NCBI GenBank assembly: GCA_963781785.1
Contig: CAWAHD010000002.1
Location: 1,922,001 to 1,986,000 of the forward strand
Origin: CAWAHD01 sp963781785
GTDB lineage: Bacteria; Planctomycetota; Planctomycetia; Isosphaerales; Isosphaeraceae
Reading direction: 5' to 3'
Length of the DNA stretch: 64,000 nucleotides
Below, in pieces: positions 21,300 to 30,076 of this stretch. The stretch's first letter is position 1. Each line of letters opens with the position of its first letter. The notes under the pieces were generated by a model. The model saw nothing but the letters and a program-made list of their open reading frames with translations. It had not been told where the DNA came from and made no database searches. Made by a program: the position numbers and the translations under genes.

Positions 21300-21443
21300 C
21301 GGGTACGCCCCCTCGTGTGAGAAACTCAATTGCGGATCCGGCCAAACACGAGCCCATGCTTCGACTCCCGTCCCTCCCATCAGCTTACCGTAGTGGACTG
21401 GCTCACCGTGAGCCCAGTCTGATGTTCCGGGAGAGGGTCATGG

Positions 21444-22124
21444 TCAAACCGGCTTTTCCCCGGCACGCCTCCGGGGAATCAGCTCGTTTTGAACCCAGTC
21501 GCGCAGCTCGCGCGACCAGCGGACCTTGTCCATTGTCGACCCCAGCTCGAGAAATCGCTCGACGTCAGCCGGTCGGAGGCCTGGAAAGCTCCGGCTCTCG
21601 GCGCATTTCCTGTACTGAAGATCGGCCTGGAGCTCGAACATCGTCACGGTACGCCCATCGTAGCGCCAGACTTCCGGCACACGGAGCTCGGCGTAGATCG
21701 CCATCCGGTTCAACGAGCTGGAGGTGATGTCAACCTCGAGCGCCAGGTCGGGGGGCGGATCGACTTCAAGATCCAGCACGTCTCGCTCTCGCACCACCGC
21801 CTGGTTCCGGATGTAATAGCACTGATCGGCTTCCAACCCTTTCTCGGCGTCCGGTTTTCTCCAGGTGGTCATTCCCAGCGGTTCGTAGGCAACATCCAGC
21901 TCCTCGGCAAGTCTCGGAAAAAAAAGCCCCAGTAATCGAGCGGCCTGCTCGTGCCTTGGCGAAGGCTCGGTGACCTCCATCGTCCCACGGTCGAAAGTCA
22001 CACGAATATGCCGCTCGCCCACGATTTCGAGCATGGCCTCATAGTCGTTCCAGCCGACGTCGTGAAGCAGCAGCCGCCCTTCGCCGGACGGCCATTCGGT
22101 CGGGGGTTGAGTTGCCGTCGCCAT
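21444..22124 (-). CDS. Uma2 family (PD-(D/E)XK-like) protein
   Basis: The family is recognised from RHEQAARLLGLFFPRLAEEL, the acidic LEADQCYYI, and DLALEVDITSSSLNR with the candidate Asp-Glu-x-Asp catalytic set, followed by KxxxY-like IYAELRVPEVWRYDG. Uma2 proteins are predicted nucleases, extremely expanded in planctomycetes and cyanobacteria, with no firm role. The start at 22124 follows the small upstream gene by 11 bases. Confidence 0.88.
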   Translation of the reverse strand: MATATQPPTEWPSGEGRLLLHDVGWNDYEAMLEIVGERHIRVTFDRGTMEVTEPSPRHEQAARLLGLFFPRLAEELDVAYEPLGMTTWRKPDAEKGLEADQCYYIRNQAVVRERDVLDLEVDPPPDLALEVDITSSSLNRMAIYAELRVPEVWRYDGRTVTMFELQADLQYRKCAESRSFPGLRPADVERFLELGSTMDKVRWSRELRDWVQNELIPRRRAGEKPV

Positions 22125-22135
22125 CGTCAATGGTC

Positions 22136-22363
22136 CTATCCGGAAACGACTGGCTCGGGATGGACTTCCACGACGAGACCAAGATCGATCCAATGCGGAC
22201 CGTCATCATCGTGGACCGTGAGGTCCCGCCCGCGGGGATTCGCGGGTATCGAGATGAAGTCCGGATGCCTGACCGAATAGGAGCGGCCGTCAACCAAGCG
22301 GACGACAAACGGCTTGAACGGTACCGCGTGCATCGCATTGCGGACCTGCTCAATCGTCGCCAT
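22136..22363 (-). CDS. Small conserved protein upstream of Uma2
   Basis: 75 residues from the ATG at 22363: begins MATIEQVRNAMHAVPFKPF, then VRLVDGRSYSVRHPDFISI. I recognise the type as a short planctomycete protein without known function. Its stop lies 11 bases before the Uma2 start, so the two probably form an operon and may work together. Confidence 0.75.
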   Translation of the reverse strand: MATIEQVRNAMHAVPFKPFVVRLVDGRSYSVRHPDFISIPANPRGRDLTVHDDDGPHWIDLGLVVEVHPEPVVSG

Positions 22364-22598
22364 TACATCAACTCCCTGGCATGCGGAATGGTGTTGCCTG
22401 TGCTTGTTCACACGGCAGCGTTCAAACGACGGCTCGGCGGGCAGTTCACGCGTTCGACAGTGTACCACATGTGCACGCCGGTTCGCGGTAGGAACTCGCG
22501 GCGAAATCGACAGAAGCAACCGCTATGATGGAATGATGGAACCAGTTCTCACACGGATTACGGGATCTCAGGGCTTTACCGTACCGGGAATCTCCTCC

Positions 22599-23066
22599 AT
22601 GACCCGTATTCTCGGGCTCGATTACGGCACGCGGCGGGTAGGATCAGCCCTCAGTGATCCGGGGCGGACGATGGCGTTTCCGGCCGAGGTCTACGAACCG
22701 CGAGGTCCCGAGCCGGACGCGCGCTATTTTCGCGAGCTGGTCCGGGAACATGACGTCGAGCGGATCGTCGTGGGCCTTCCCTTGCACTTGAGCGGCCGGG
22801 AAGGCGCCCTGGCCTTGAAAGCTCGCCGGTTCGGCGAGTGGCTGGCCGCGACGACCGGACGGACCGTCATCTATTTCGACGAGCGATTCAGCACGACCGA
22901 AGCCGAACAAAGCCTGCTCGACGCCGGCTTGACCAAAAAGAGACGCAAGGCGCTCCGCGACAAGCTCGCCGCCCAGATCATCCTTCAGAGCTACCTCGAT
23001 GCCGGCTGCCCGGAAGTAGAGGCCAAGGCGGCGCCTTTGTCTGACGAGGTCGATATCGGATCGTGA
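22599..23066 (+). CDS. ruvX: Putative pre-16S rRNA nuclease / Holliday junction resolvase
   Basis: 155 residues. The RNase-H-like YqgF fold is shown by ILGLDYGTRRVGSALSDP (first acidic residue), VVGLPLHLSG, and YFDERFSTTEAEQSLLDAG (second acidic). The start is the ATG in CCTCCATGACC; the longer upstream frame is not conserved. The gene overlaps the next one by four bases (GTGA), so the two are translated together. Confidence 0.93.
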   Translation: MTRILGLDYGTRRVGSALSDPGRTMAFPAEVYEPRGPEPDARYFRELVREHDVERIVVGLPLHLSGREGALALKARRFGEWLAATTGRTVIYFDERFSTTEAEQSLLDAGLTKKRRKALRDKLAAQIILQSYLDAGCPEVEAKAAPLSDEVDIGS

Positions 23067-23962
23067 CCACACTGATTATCGGCTGCGGTTACCTGGGCCA
23101 GCGCCTCGGCTCGTTGCTGAGCGATAGGGGGCAGCGCGTCGTCGGCACCGTGCGATCCCTGAAACGAGCCGACCATATCGCATCGCTGGGGATCGAGCCG
23201 GTGATCGCCGACGTGCTCCAGCCGCACTCACTGGGAGCGCTGCCGGCGGCCGAACGGGTTTTTTACTGCGTCGGGTTTGATCGGGCAGCCGGAGCCACGA
23301 TGTGGGAAGTCTACATCGATGGACTCCAAAACGTGCTCGAGCGACTGAATCGTTCGGGAGTCGTCGAGCGATTCGTGCAGGCCAGCTCGACCGGCGTTTA
23401 CGGACAAACCCTTGGCGAGTGGGTCGATGAGGAATCGCCGACGCGGCCGCTCTTCCAGTCCGGCAAGATCGTCCTGGAGGCCGAGGAGCGCGTCCGCCAC
23501 TGGGCTGGCCAGCGCTGTGGCTCTCCCACGGCGATCGTGATTCGGTACGCCGGGCTGTATGGCCCGGACCGGATCGTGCGGCTGGGGCTCGTGAAATCGG
23601 GAGAGCCAATTCCCGGTGATCCCGACAAGCTGCTGAACCTGATCCACATCGACGACGCCGCCAGGGTGGCCGACGCCGCCCTCGCGGCCGTCGCGCCCGA
23701 TCCCCTTTATGTGGCATGCGACGACCGTCCCGTCACCCGGCGGGAGTACTACGCTGTGGTGGCGACGCTCGTCGGCGCGCCAGCTCCTCGGTTCGAGCCG
23801 CCGCAGCCCGGCAGCCTCGAAGAGGCGCGCGACGCAACCAGCAAGCGGATCGCCAACCGCCGCATGAAGTCAGGACTGGGGGTCGACCTGCTCTATCCCG
23901 ACATCACGACAGGTCTGCCGGCCGCTCTCTTTGGGAATCCCCCCGACTGCGCGCCCTCGTGA
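23063..23962 (+). CDS. NAD(P)-dependent epimerase/reductase (YeeZ-like SDR)
   Basis: 299 residues from a GTG that overlaps the ruvX stop. The nucleotide site is LIIGCGYLGQRLGSLL, a YeeZ-type variant with GCG instead of GATG. An active-site region SSTGVYG and LNLIHIDDAARV follow. Substrate unknown. It converges on clpS with a 5-base gap. Confidence 0.88.
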   Translation: MTTLIIGCGYLGQRLGSLLSDRGQRVVGTVRSLKRADHIASLGIEPVIADVLQPHSLGALPAAERVFYCVGFDRAAGATMWEVYIDGLQNVLERLNRSGVVERFVQASSTGVYGQTLGEWVDEESPTRPLFQSGKIVLEAEERVRHWAGQRCGSPTAIVIRYAGLYGPDRIVRLGLVKSGEPIPGDPDKLLNLIHIDDAARVADAALAAVAPDPLYVACDDRPVTRREYYAVVATLVGAPAPRFEPPQPGSLEEARDATSKRIANRRMKSGLGVDLLYPDITTGLPAALFGNPPDCAPS

Positions 23963-23967
23963 CGGGG

Positions 23968-24336
23968 TCAATCGACCGGGGCTGGCTCGACGTAGCAGCG
24001 GAGCGGTCCCTTGGAGATGGCCATGAGCGGGTCGGGGCCGTATGCGAGTACCTGGTTGCGCTTCAACTCCGCCAGCTCCTTGTGGGTCGTGTACACCACT
24101 GCGCGGCCCGTGGTGTCGATCCGCACGGTCAGTTCTTCGGCTTTGGCCAAGGAATGCCGGAAGAGCTTCACCAGCATCTCGATGACGTACGGAAATGAGT
24201 GCTCCTCGTCGTTCAGGATCACGACGTTGTAAGGAGGCAGCCGGCGCGTCTCCGACCCGGTTTGAGAGTCGGGCCGAGACCGCGTTGTGACTTCAGGCTC
24301 GACGACCGCAGTGGCCGATTCCTGCTCGCCAGACAT
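23968..24336 (-). CDS. clpS: ATP-dependent Clp protease adaptor
   Basis: ClpS binds N-terminal degrons and ClpA. Core motifs: YNVVILNDEEHSFPYVIEML (the NDxxH/S pocket) and KELAELKRNQVLAYGPDP. The N-terminus is longer than in E. coli and acidic. An ATG at 24351 is also possible; 24336 (MSGEQES) is chosen as the shorter form. No clpA is next to it. Confidence 0.92.
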   Translation of the reverse strand: MSGEQESATAVVEPEVTTRSRPDSQTGSETRRLPPYNVVILNDEEHSFPYVIEMLVKLFRHSLAKAEELTVRIDTTGRAVVYTTHKELAELKRNQVLAYGPDPLMAISKGPLRCYVEPAPVD

Positions 24337-24458
24337 CTCACAGAACTCCATGGGCGATTGTACCGGTGCTAACTTCCTTCTAATCTAGATTCTTGTGGCC
24401 AAGATGACAAAGTGAATTTCGAGCTTTCCGTGTCAAGCACAGTTGCGTGGGAGGGATG

Positions 24459-24800
24459 ATGCCGGATATGAGTCCAGGGGCGACGTTACGCAATCTCCAG
24501 CAAGCGCAGGCCGGTTTGCGGTGCGCGAGAGAAGTCCTGAAACACGCCAAGGAACATCCCGGGCCGATGCCGGCTGCATTCCACGTGGGATGGGAAGCTC
24601 TGTGCCAGGCGAACCGGTTGATGGCAGCCATTCCCCTCGCGGCGGCTGACGACGCGGTGCTCACCAAGCAACTGGCCGTGGGACGCTACGCCACAGCTCT
24701 TCTCGTGCGGCTTCGCCGGCTGAAGCGACAGGAGGAAGGCGGATCAGCGGTCGTTTCCGATGATGACGATCCGCTCGATCGCGAAGAGCACGAGGACTGA
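24459..24800 (+). CDS. Small helical protein of unknown function
   Basis: About 113 residues; starts at 24456, 24459 and 24468 are all possible near the GGGAGGG ribosome site. The sequence is amphipathic helix (ATLRNLQQAQAGLRCAREVL, LRRLKRQEEGG) with an acidic tail. It ends 4 bases before the methyltransferase start, so the two are probably co-translated. No family recognised. Confidence 0.65.
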   Translation: MPDMSPGATLRNLQQAQAGLRCAREVLKHAKEHPGPMPAAFHVGWEALCQANRLMAAIPLAAADDAVLTKQLAVGRYATALLVRLRRLKRQEEGGSAVVSDDDDPLDREEHED

Positions 24801-24804
24801 ACGG

Positions 24805-26057
24805 ATGGCTCGTCCTCGAAACCCCCGCGGAGCGAATGATTCGGCTCCCCGCGTCCCCGACCGCAGCTTGACGCCGGAAGAGCCGCTGCCGACCGTCGCG
24901 ATTCGTGCCGCCGGAACCCACCAGTTCGTCTATCGAAAGATGATCGAGGGACCGGTCGGGGCGGCCATCCCCAACCATGGCGACCTCGTGCGCGTGATCG
25001 ATCGCGACAGTCAGTTCCTCGGCTACGCCCTCTGGAACGGACGCTCCCAGATCTGCCTGAGGTTTTTGTCGTGCGCTCAAGCACCGCCCGGACCGGAGTT
25101 CTGGAGCCACCGCATTGATCGGGCGGCAGCGCTGCGGACGAGTGTCCTGGGAATCGATCGAGAAACTGACGCCTACCGCGTTGTCCATTCCGAGGGAGAC
25201 GGCCTGTCGGGACTGATCGTCGACCGGTTCGACGACGTCGTCTCTGTCGAGGTATTCAGCCTGGGCATCTATCAACGGATCGGACCGATCCTGTCCCTGT
25301 GCGCGGATCGGCTGGGAACCTCGCATTATCGCGTCGGCGTCGACGAGCGAGTAGCGCTTCAAGAAGATTTCTCGGGACGACCACTGTTGAGTGAGCAGTT
25401 ACCGCCCCGAATCACCGTGCACGAGCACGGGATCCGTTATCGCATCCATTTCGAGGAAGGCCACAAGACCGGCTTCTTTTGCGATCAGCGCGACAACCGG
25501 CGCGAACTTGCCAGGTTCTGCGCCGACCGGACCGTGCTCGACCTGTGCTCGTACACGGGGGGCTTCGGCTTGAACGCACAGATCCGGGGCGGGGCTCGCG
25601 AGGTCACGTGCGTCGACCTGGACGAGAAGGCGGTCGCCCTGGCGCGCGAGAACGGCAATGCCAATCATGTCCGGCTCGAAGTCGTCCACGCCGATGCCTT
25701 CGGCTACATGCGCCAGATGGGCTCGAACGGCCGCACCTACGGAGTGGTGGTACTCGACCCTCCCAAGCTTATCCCCGACCGCCTCGAGATCGCCCCCGGA
25801 AAGCGAAAGTACTTTGATCTCAACGTCCTGGCGATGAAGCTGATCGAGCCGGGGGGCTCCTGGTCACGTGTTCCTGCTCGGGACTGCTCGACGCCCCCGA
25901 ATTCCTGGCCTTGCTCGGCGCCGCGGTGCGCAATGCGGGACGCCAGGCCCAGCTCCTGCGGCTCGGCGGCGCAGCCGCCGACCATCCGGTCGCACTCGAT
26001 GCCCTCGAAGGCGCCTACCTCAAGGCCGCCTGGCTGCGGCTGGGAGAGCTTCCTTGA
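24805..26057 (+). CDS. Class I SAM-dependent rRNA (cytosine-C5) methyltransferase, RlmI-like, frame break
   Basis: An N-terminal PUA-like part (about residues 35-110) precedes the RlmI-type middle domain and SAM fold: HKTGFFCDQRDNRRELARF, DLCSYTGGFGLNA (SAM loop), EVTCVDLDEKAVALARENG and VVLDPPKL. The frame breaks in the run of six G at about 25851-25856; one more G gives LIEPGGLLVTCSCSGLL with the catalytic Cys motif, and the gene then stops at 26057. Uncorrected translation runs to 26112 as nonsense. RlmI methylates 23S rRNA; target here inferred from family. Confidence 0.88.
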
Positions 26058-26129
26058 TCGACTCGCTGCATTCGCCGCTTCGGCATCTCGCCGAATCGCG
26101 CTGGCGAAGTGAGAACGAGACAGACCGAC

Positions 26130-26540
26130 TCACTCTGCGGTCTTCCGCCGCCGTCTAGTCGGCTTGGGATCCGACGCGGGTGTCGATTTGGCACGCGATG
26201 GGGGCGGGCCGGCAGATGCCTCAATTTGACGGTGCTTCCACTGATCGACGGTATCACTGGCGGCCCGCGCACCATCGACAAATCCATGGACGACCGCGTT
26301 GTTCGCGGGCACCGCCTTGGCGATCACCACCGCCGGAAAGACAATCCCGTACGAGACCGCGTACGACGCGTTGTACACGCACCACGTGAGAAAACGGCCG
26401 GCGGCGGGGAGGGCCTTTTCCGTTCTGGTCTTCGCTTCCGCGGCACCACTTTTCGCTGCTTTGGCAGCCTTGTCCAGCGCATCCGCCACGGTTTTCAGCG
26501 GATCAGGGGACGATGCTTTGCCGGCCCGAGTCTTTGCCAT
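26130..26540 (-). CDS. Hypothetical protein with basic tail
   Basis: 136 residues. An Ala/Lys-rich helix (ALDKAAKAAKSGAAEAKTRT) precedes a mildly hydrophobic segment (about 49-80) and a Lys/Arg-rich end (KPTRRRRKTAE). Could be a nucleoid-associated or membrane-edge protein; I do not recognise the family. Confidence 0.6.
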   Translation of the reverse strand: MAKTRAGKASSPDPLKTVADALDKAAKAAKSGAAEAKTRTEKALPAAGRFLTWCVYNASYAVSYGIVFPAVVIAKAVPANNAVVHGFVDGARAASDTVDQWKHRQIEASAGPPPSRAKSTPASDPKPTRRRRKTAE

Positions 26541-26693
26541 CGAAGAAAGTCTCTCTATTCAGTTGGTTCCGATCGGTGTTCCCAAAGGTTAAACTGGGAA
26601 CTCTGGGTTGTCAAGGATGCCTAAACGGAATAGCCTCGTTTTCCGATCGTGACTTGTTTGGCGGCAAAGGGTGCGAGAAGGTGGGGGCGCTGG

Positions 26694-27740
26694 CTAGCCA
26701 GCGAAATAGAATCCGATGCCAAGCATCACGTAGACTGCGATCAGCATCGCGCCTTCCAGCCAGTCCGATTCGCCATCGATTGTGATGTTCCTGGTGATGA
26801 AGACGGCGATGGTCAGAGCGACCAGCTCGAGTCGGTCGAAGAGCAAGTCCATCGGCGTGGACATGAAAAGGCTGGCGAATACCAGGGCGGGGGCTACCAT
26901 GAGCGCGATCTGGGTGGCCGCGCCGATCACGCTGCCCACGGCCAGGTCCATCTGGTTCTTGCGAGCGAAGACAACCGCGTTCATGACGCTGGAGATGTTG
27001 CTGACCGAGGCCAGCAGGATGACGCCGGCGAACACCTCGTTGATGCCCAGTTGCTTGGTGGCGGGCTCGAGCGCATCGGTGAGGACTTCGCTCATGAAGG
27101 CAAGCGCGAGCGTTGCCGCCGCGAGATACCCGAGCGCGACCTTCCAGGAATAGGTCTTCGCCACGTCCAGCTCGGCCGGTTGGGCGATCTCAAACAACTT
27201 GCGGTGTGTAACCAGCGTGAAAACCAAGCTCAGGCCGTAGACCACCAGCAGAATTGCGGCGATCTGCAGACTGATCTCGTGCTCGGCGGAACGAGACGTG
27301 AAATGAAACAGGGCCGGCACCATCAGCCCGGCAATCGCGAGGAACATCATCGACATCGACAGCCGGGCGGCCTGGAGGTTGAATTTCTGTTTCGGATAGC
27401 GCATACCACCCGCGAAAACGGCCAACCCCAGCGTGAGCAGCAAGTTGCCGAGGATCGACCCGGTCAGCGAGGCTTTGACAACCTCGATCAGTCCGTTCTT
27501 GAGTGCGAAGACGCCGATGATCAGCTCGGGTGCGTTGCCCATCGACGCATTCAGTAACCCCCCGAGCGTCGGACCGAGGAAATACCCCAGCGTCTCCGTG
27601 GAGGTCCCTACCACCTTCGAGAGCGGCAGGATCGTCAGGGCAGCCACCGCGAAGACCAGGAGCGGGTCTCGTCCCGACCAGCTCAGCCAGATCGCGACGG
27701 GGATGAAAACCAGCAGATAATTCAAGCTCAATCGACGCAT
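26694..27740 (-). CDS. Cax-type Ca2+/cation antiporter-like protein with altered second motif
   Basis: 348 residues with about ten membrane helices. The first alpha-repeat is canonical (GNAPELIIGVFALK). In the second repeat, where Cax proteins normally have GNAAEH, this protein reads SVSNISSVMNAVVFA, so the second acidic residue is missing, although the following ARKNQMDLAVGSVIGAATQI fits the family well. The CaCA family exchanges Ca2+ for H+. Loss of one of the two ion-binding acids could change selectivity or activity. The frame is intact throughout. Confidence 0.85.
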   Translation of the reverse strand: MRRLSLNYLLVFIPVAIWLSWSGRDPLLVFAVAALTILPLSKVVGTSTETLGYFLGPTLGGLLNASMGNAPELIIGVFALKNGLIEVVKASLTGSILGNLLLTLGLAVFAGGMRYPKQKFNLQAARLSMSMMFLAIAGLMVPALFHFTSRSAEHEISLQIAAILLVVYGLSLVFTLVTHRKLFEIAQPAELDVAKTYSWKVALGYLAAATLALAFMSEVLTDALEPATKQLGINEVFAGVILLASVSNISSVMNAVVFARKNQMDLAVGSVIGAATQIALMVAPALVFASLFMSTPMDLLFDRLELVALTIAVFITRNITIDGESDWLEGAMLIAVYVMLGIGFYFAG

Positions 27741-27985
27741 ATGCCTTTCTCGTCCTTAAAGGTAAAGATTGCGTCTTGGGTTGACGATTCCGATTAGATA
27801 AAGCTCGCGGCCGGCGTGAGCTGCCTGCGAGCACACATCCATGCGATCAACTTCCGCGCAGGCCGAAGAGCCTCGGCGCGGCTGGAGTACCGAGACACGC
27901 CTGCCCCGGACCGAGATCGCGTCTCACGAGATCCCTTCCGTCGGTAATCCCAAACGCTCACGGCGTCAGACACGGATCATACCCG

Positions 27986-29665
27986 ATGCCCCAACCGCGA
28001 CGGGTGATGATCGCCGAGACGGAGCCGGTCACTGGCCGTCGATCGAGGCCAAGCGGTCAGCGCACCGCGTCTGAGCGCGGGGATTCACGCGATTGCGCCT
28101 GTGAAGGCTATTCGTTTGCGAAGTGGTTCAGGTGGTCTCTGGCCGTCGCGGCACTGGCTGTATCGGGCTGCATGACGACGGCCGAGTATGCCACCGAACA
28201 AGGGGGTGGAACCGCGCAGTGCTCAGGCGCGGGCGCCGCGACCTCCGTTTCCCGGCGCGTGTCGTTGAGCGCGCCGGTCGCGATTGCGCGATTGCAGAGT
28301 CCCTCGCCCGAGCGTGCGGAAGAGGGTGCGACACAGGCGCCGCCCTCGATCCCGCCGCTTCCCGACCCGAGCCTGCCAGGCCCAGCCTCCGATCCGGCTC
28401 AGGCGCCCGTAGCCGCGCCACCGGTGGATTCGACGACCGATCAGCCGCCGGCCGGCGCGATGACGCTTCCTTCCGGATCTGGCGCGGCGGTCGTCCCCGA
28501 TTCGGCGGGGCTCAGCGGCCTGAGCTCGATCGCCCGGAATCGTCGCGCCAACCGAGTGTTTTTTCCTGCGCGTTCCGATTCCGGCGGAGCGCCGGCTGGC
28601 GCCGCCGGCGGACCGCTCACGGTGGGCCGCGCCAGCCCAGGGACAGGCGGCATGAGCTCGATCCTCCGCAACCGCCTTCTGGGCGAAGTTGGGGCGGGAG
28701 AGCAACCAGAATTCAACTATCCGGACATCCATGCCGATCCGGCGAACATTTATAGCAACCGATTCGGTATCGACGAGGAGCACGACCGCTTCCTTTTCCC
28801 CTGGCTCATGAACTTGATTTTTGAAGACCGCTGGCTGTTAGCGGAGCGCGAACCGGAGGTGGCCGTTCAAAACCAGTTCAGGCGCCGCATGAAGGTTGAC
28901 ATCCGCGACCCCGACCCTGACACGGCCAACTTCCCGAACGGTGCGTACACCCTGCCCAAAGGCCGTCTCTACATCGAAAGCTCTCCGGTGGGGTTTTACG
29001 GCGCCAGCAAGAACACGCCGCGGATCTACCAGTGGGACTATTTGATCCGATACGGGTTGACGGACAATCTCGAGTTCCGCATCTTCTCAAACGGTCTGAC
29101 AACGCGAGCGCAGCAAGGCAAGCAGCCCGCGACGACCGGCTTCTCGCCGCTGGCGTTCGACTTCAAGGCCAACTTCTGGGAGGAGAACACCAGATACCAC
29201 ATCCCCGCCATGGGAGCGGAGCTTTATCTCCAGACGACTTTCGGGTCCCCCGCGTTCAACACCGGCACCCAGCCTTCGATGAACCTTCTTTTTGACCAGA
29301 CACTGCCCTTGGGGATCAACTTCGAGTACAACTTCGGAATCGCTGGCACGCAGAACGGGCTGGGCGCGACCGTCTACCAGTTCAGCTTTCAGTGGTCGTT
29401 CCAGCGCGAGGTCGTCAAGGACTTCGATATCTTCGTGCACGGCTTTTACAATGAAGCCTCGTTACCGAGTGCCGCCCAGTTTCGGGTCGTGCGTGATAAT
29501 CAGGGCTTGAGAGCGGAAGAAGAGATCCCGACCGTGACAGTCGTCGGTACGGGAGCGATCTGGACGGTCAACGACCGCGTCGCGATCTTCGGCAGCTACA
29601 ATTTCGGCGTGACCCCGGCATCTCCGCACACCATCGGCCTCCTGGGGTTCGCCGTCGCGTTCTAA
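27986..29665 (+). CDS. Outer-membrane lipoprotein/porin-like protein
   Basis: The start is uncertain (27986 or 28007; both lie ahead of the signal). A lipoprotein signal ends in AALAVSGC. A Pro/Ala-rich linker holds two similar segments ending in IARNRRANR and ILRNRLLGE. The C-terminal ~300 residues are beta-strand rich: LPKGRLYIESSPVGFYG, WDYLIRYGLTDNLEFRIFSN, ELYLQTTFGSP, and a final aromatic strand LLGFAVAF. This resembles the transporter-like outer-membrane barrels (MetA-pathway phenol-degradation family) that planctomycetes have in numbers. Substrate unknown. Confidence 0.72.
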   Translation: MPQPRRVMIAETEPVTGRRSRPSGQRTASERGDSRDCACEGYSFAKWFRWSLAVAALAVSGCMTTAEYATEQGGGTAQCSGAGAATSVSRRVSLSAPVAIARLQSPSPERAEEGATQAPPSIPPLPDPSLPGPASDPAQAPVAAPPVDSTTDQPPAGAMTLPSGSGAAVVPDSAGLSGLSSIARNRRANRVFFPARSDSGGAPAGAAGGPLTVGRASPGTGGMSSILRNRLLGEVGAGEQPEFNYPDIHADPANIYSNRFGIDEEHDRFLFPWLMNLIFEDRWLLAEREPEVAVQNQFRRRMKVDIRDPDPDTANFPNGAYTLPKGRLYIESSPVGFYGASKNTPRIYQWDYLIRYGLTDNLEFRIFSNGLTTRAQQGKQPATTGFSPLAFDFKANFWEENTRYHIPAMGAELYLQTTFGSPAFNTGTQPSMNLLFDQTLPLGINFEYNFGIAGTQNGLGATVYQFSFQWSFQREVVKDFDIFVHGFYNEASLPSAAQFRVVRDNQGLRAEEEIPTVTVVGTGAIWTVNDRVAIFGSYNFGVTPASPHTIGLLGFAVAF

Positions 29666-29675
29666 GCGGAAACGC

Positions 29676-29733
29676 GTAGGTCAGGCTTTCCAGCCTGACG
29701 TTGGCGTGCGTCAGGCTGGAAAGCCTGACCTAC
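29676..29733. repeat. REP-like inverted repeat, copy 2 (paired form)
   Basis: Two perfectly complementary 25-base arms starting GTAGGTCAGGCTTTCCAGCC flank an 8-base loop. Each arm is itself a near-palindrome. It lies 11 bases past the outer-membrane protein gene and could also act in transcription stop. Confidence 0.9.
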
Positions 29734-29772
29734 GGTGTGCGCCCTCGTTGGACGCGCCTTGAGCCAACCTGC

Positions 29773-29808
29773 CCACCAACCCATCGATCGGAATTGACGG
29801 GTTGGTGG
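29773..29808. terminator. Hairpin between convergent genes
   Basis: CCACCAACCC (29773-29782) pairs with GGGTTGGTGG (29799-29808). It sits between the rightward outer-membrane gene and the leftward 50-residue gene and suits a bidirectional terminator. Confidence 0.5.
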
Positions 29809-29833
29809 CGCAGATCTCACCGGGATGACTCGA

Positions 29834-29986
29834 TCACTTCGCCGCCCCGGCATACTTCGCCGGGCTCTCCTTCGCCTTCTGCGCACAGTCGTCGCAGCAG
29901 ACGGTGATTTCCTTGCCGCCGACCTTGACCTTGATTCCACCATCCTTGATTTCCCAGTCGCACACAGGGCACTTTTTCGTCGTCAT
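29834..29986 (-). CDS. 50-residue Cys-rich (TRASH/YHS-like) protein
   Basis: Short gene: begins MTTKKCPVCDWEIKDGG, then KVGGKEITVCCDDCAQK and SPAKYAGAAK. The CPVC pair plus CCDDC resembles metal-binding TRASH/YHS-type zinc or heavy-metal modules, which end in a similar KxxxxPxKY pattern. A GAGGA ribosome site lies six bases before the ATG. Role unknown; perhaps a metal chaperone or sensor. Confidence 0.78.
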   Translation of the reverse strand: MTTKKCPVCDWEIKDGGIKVKVGGKEITVCCDDCAQKAKESPAKYAGAAK

Positions 29987-30076
29987 GAGATGTCCTCGAA
30001 TTTGGAGCCAAACGCATCATTCGCCGCGACGGTTGCGGGCGATTCCAGTGAAGGCATCATATTCAAGGAGACGAAT

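Noticed and set aside
20244..21320. 358-residue frame on the plus strand
   Set aside because: Antisense to the dioxygenase gene. The opposite strand has the conserved metal-ligand motifs.
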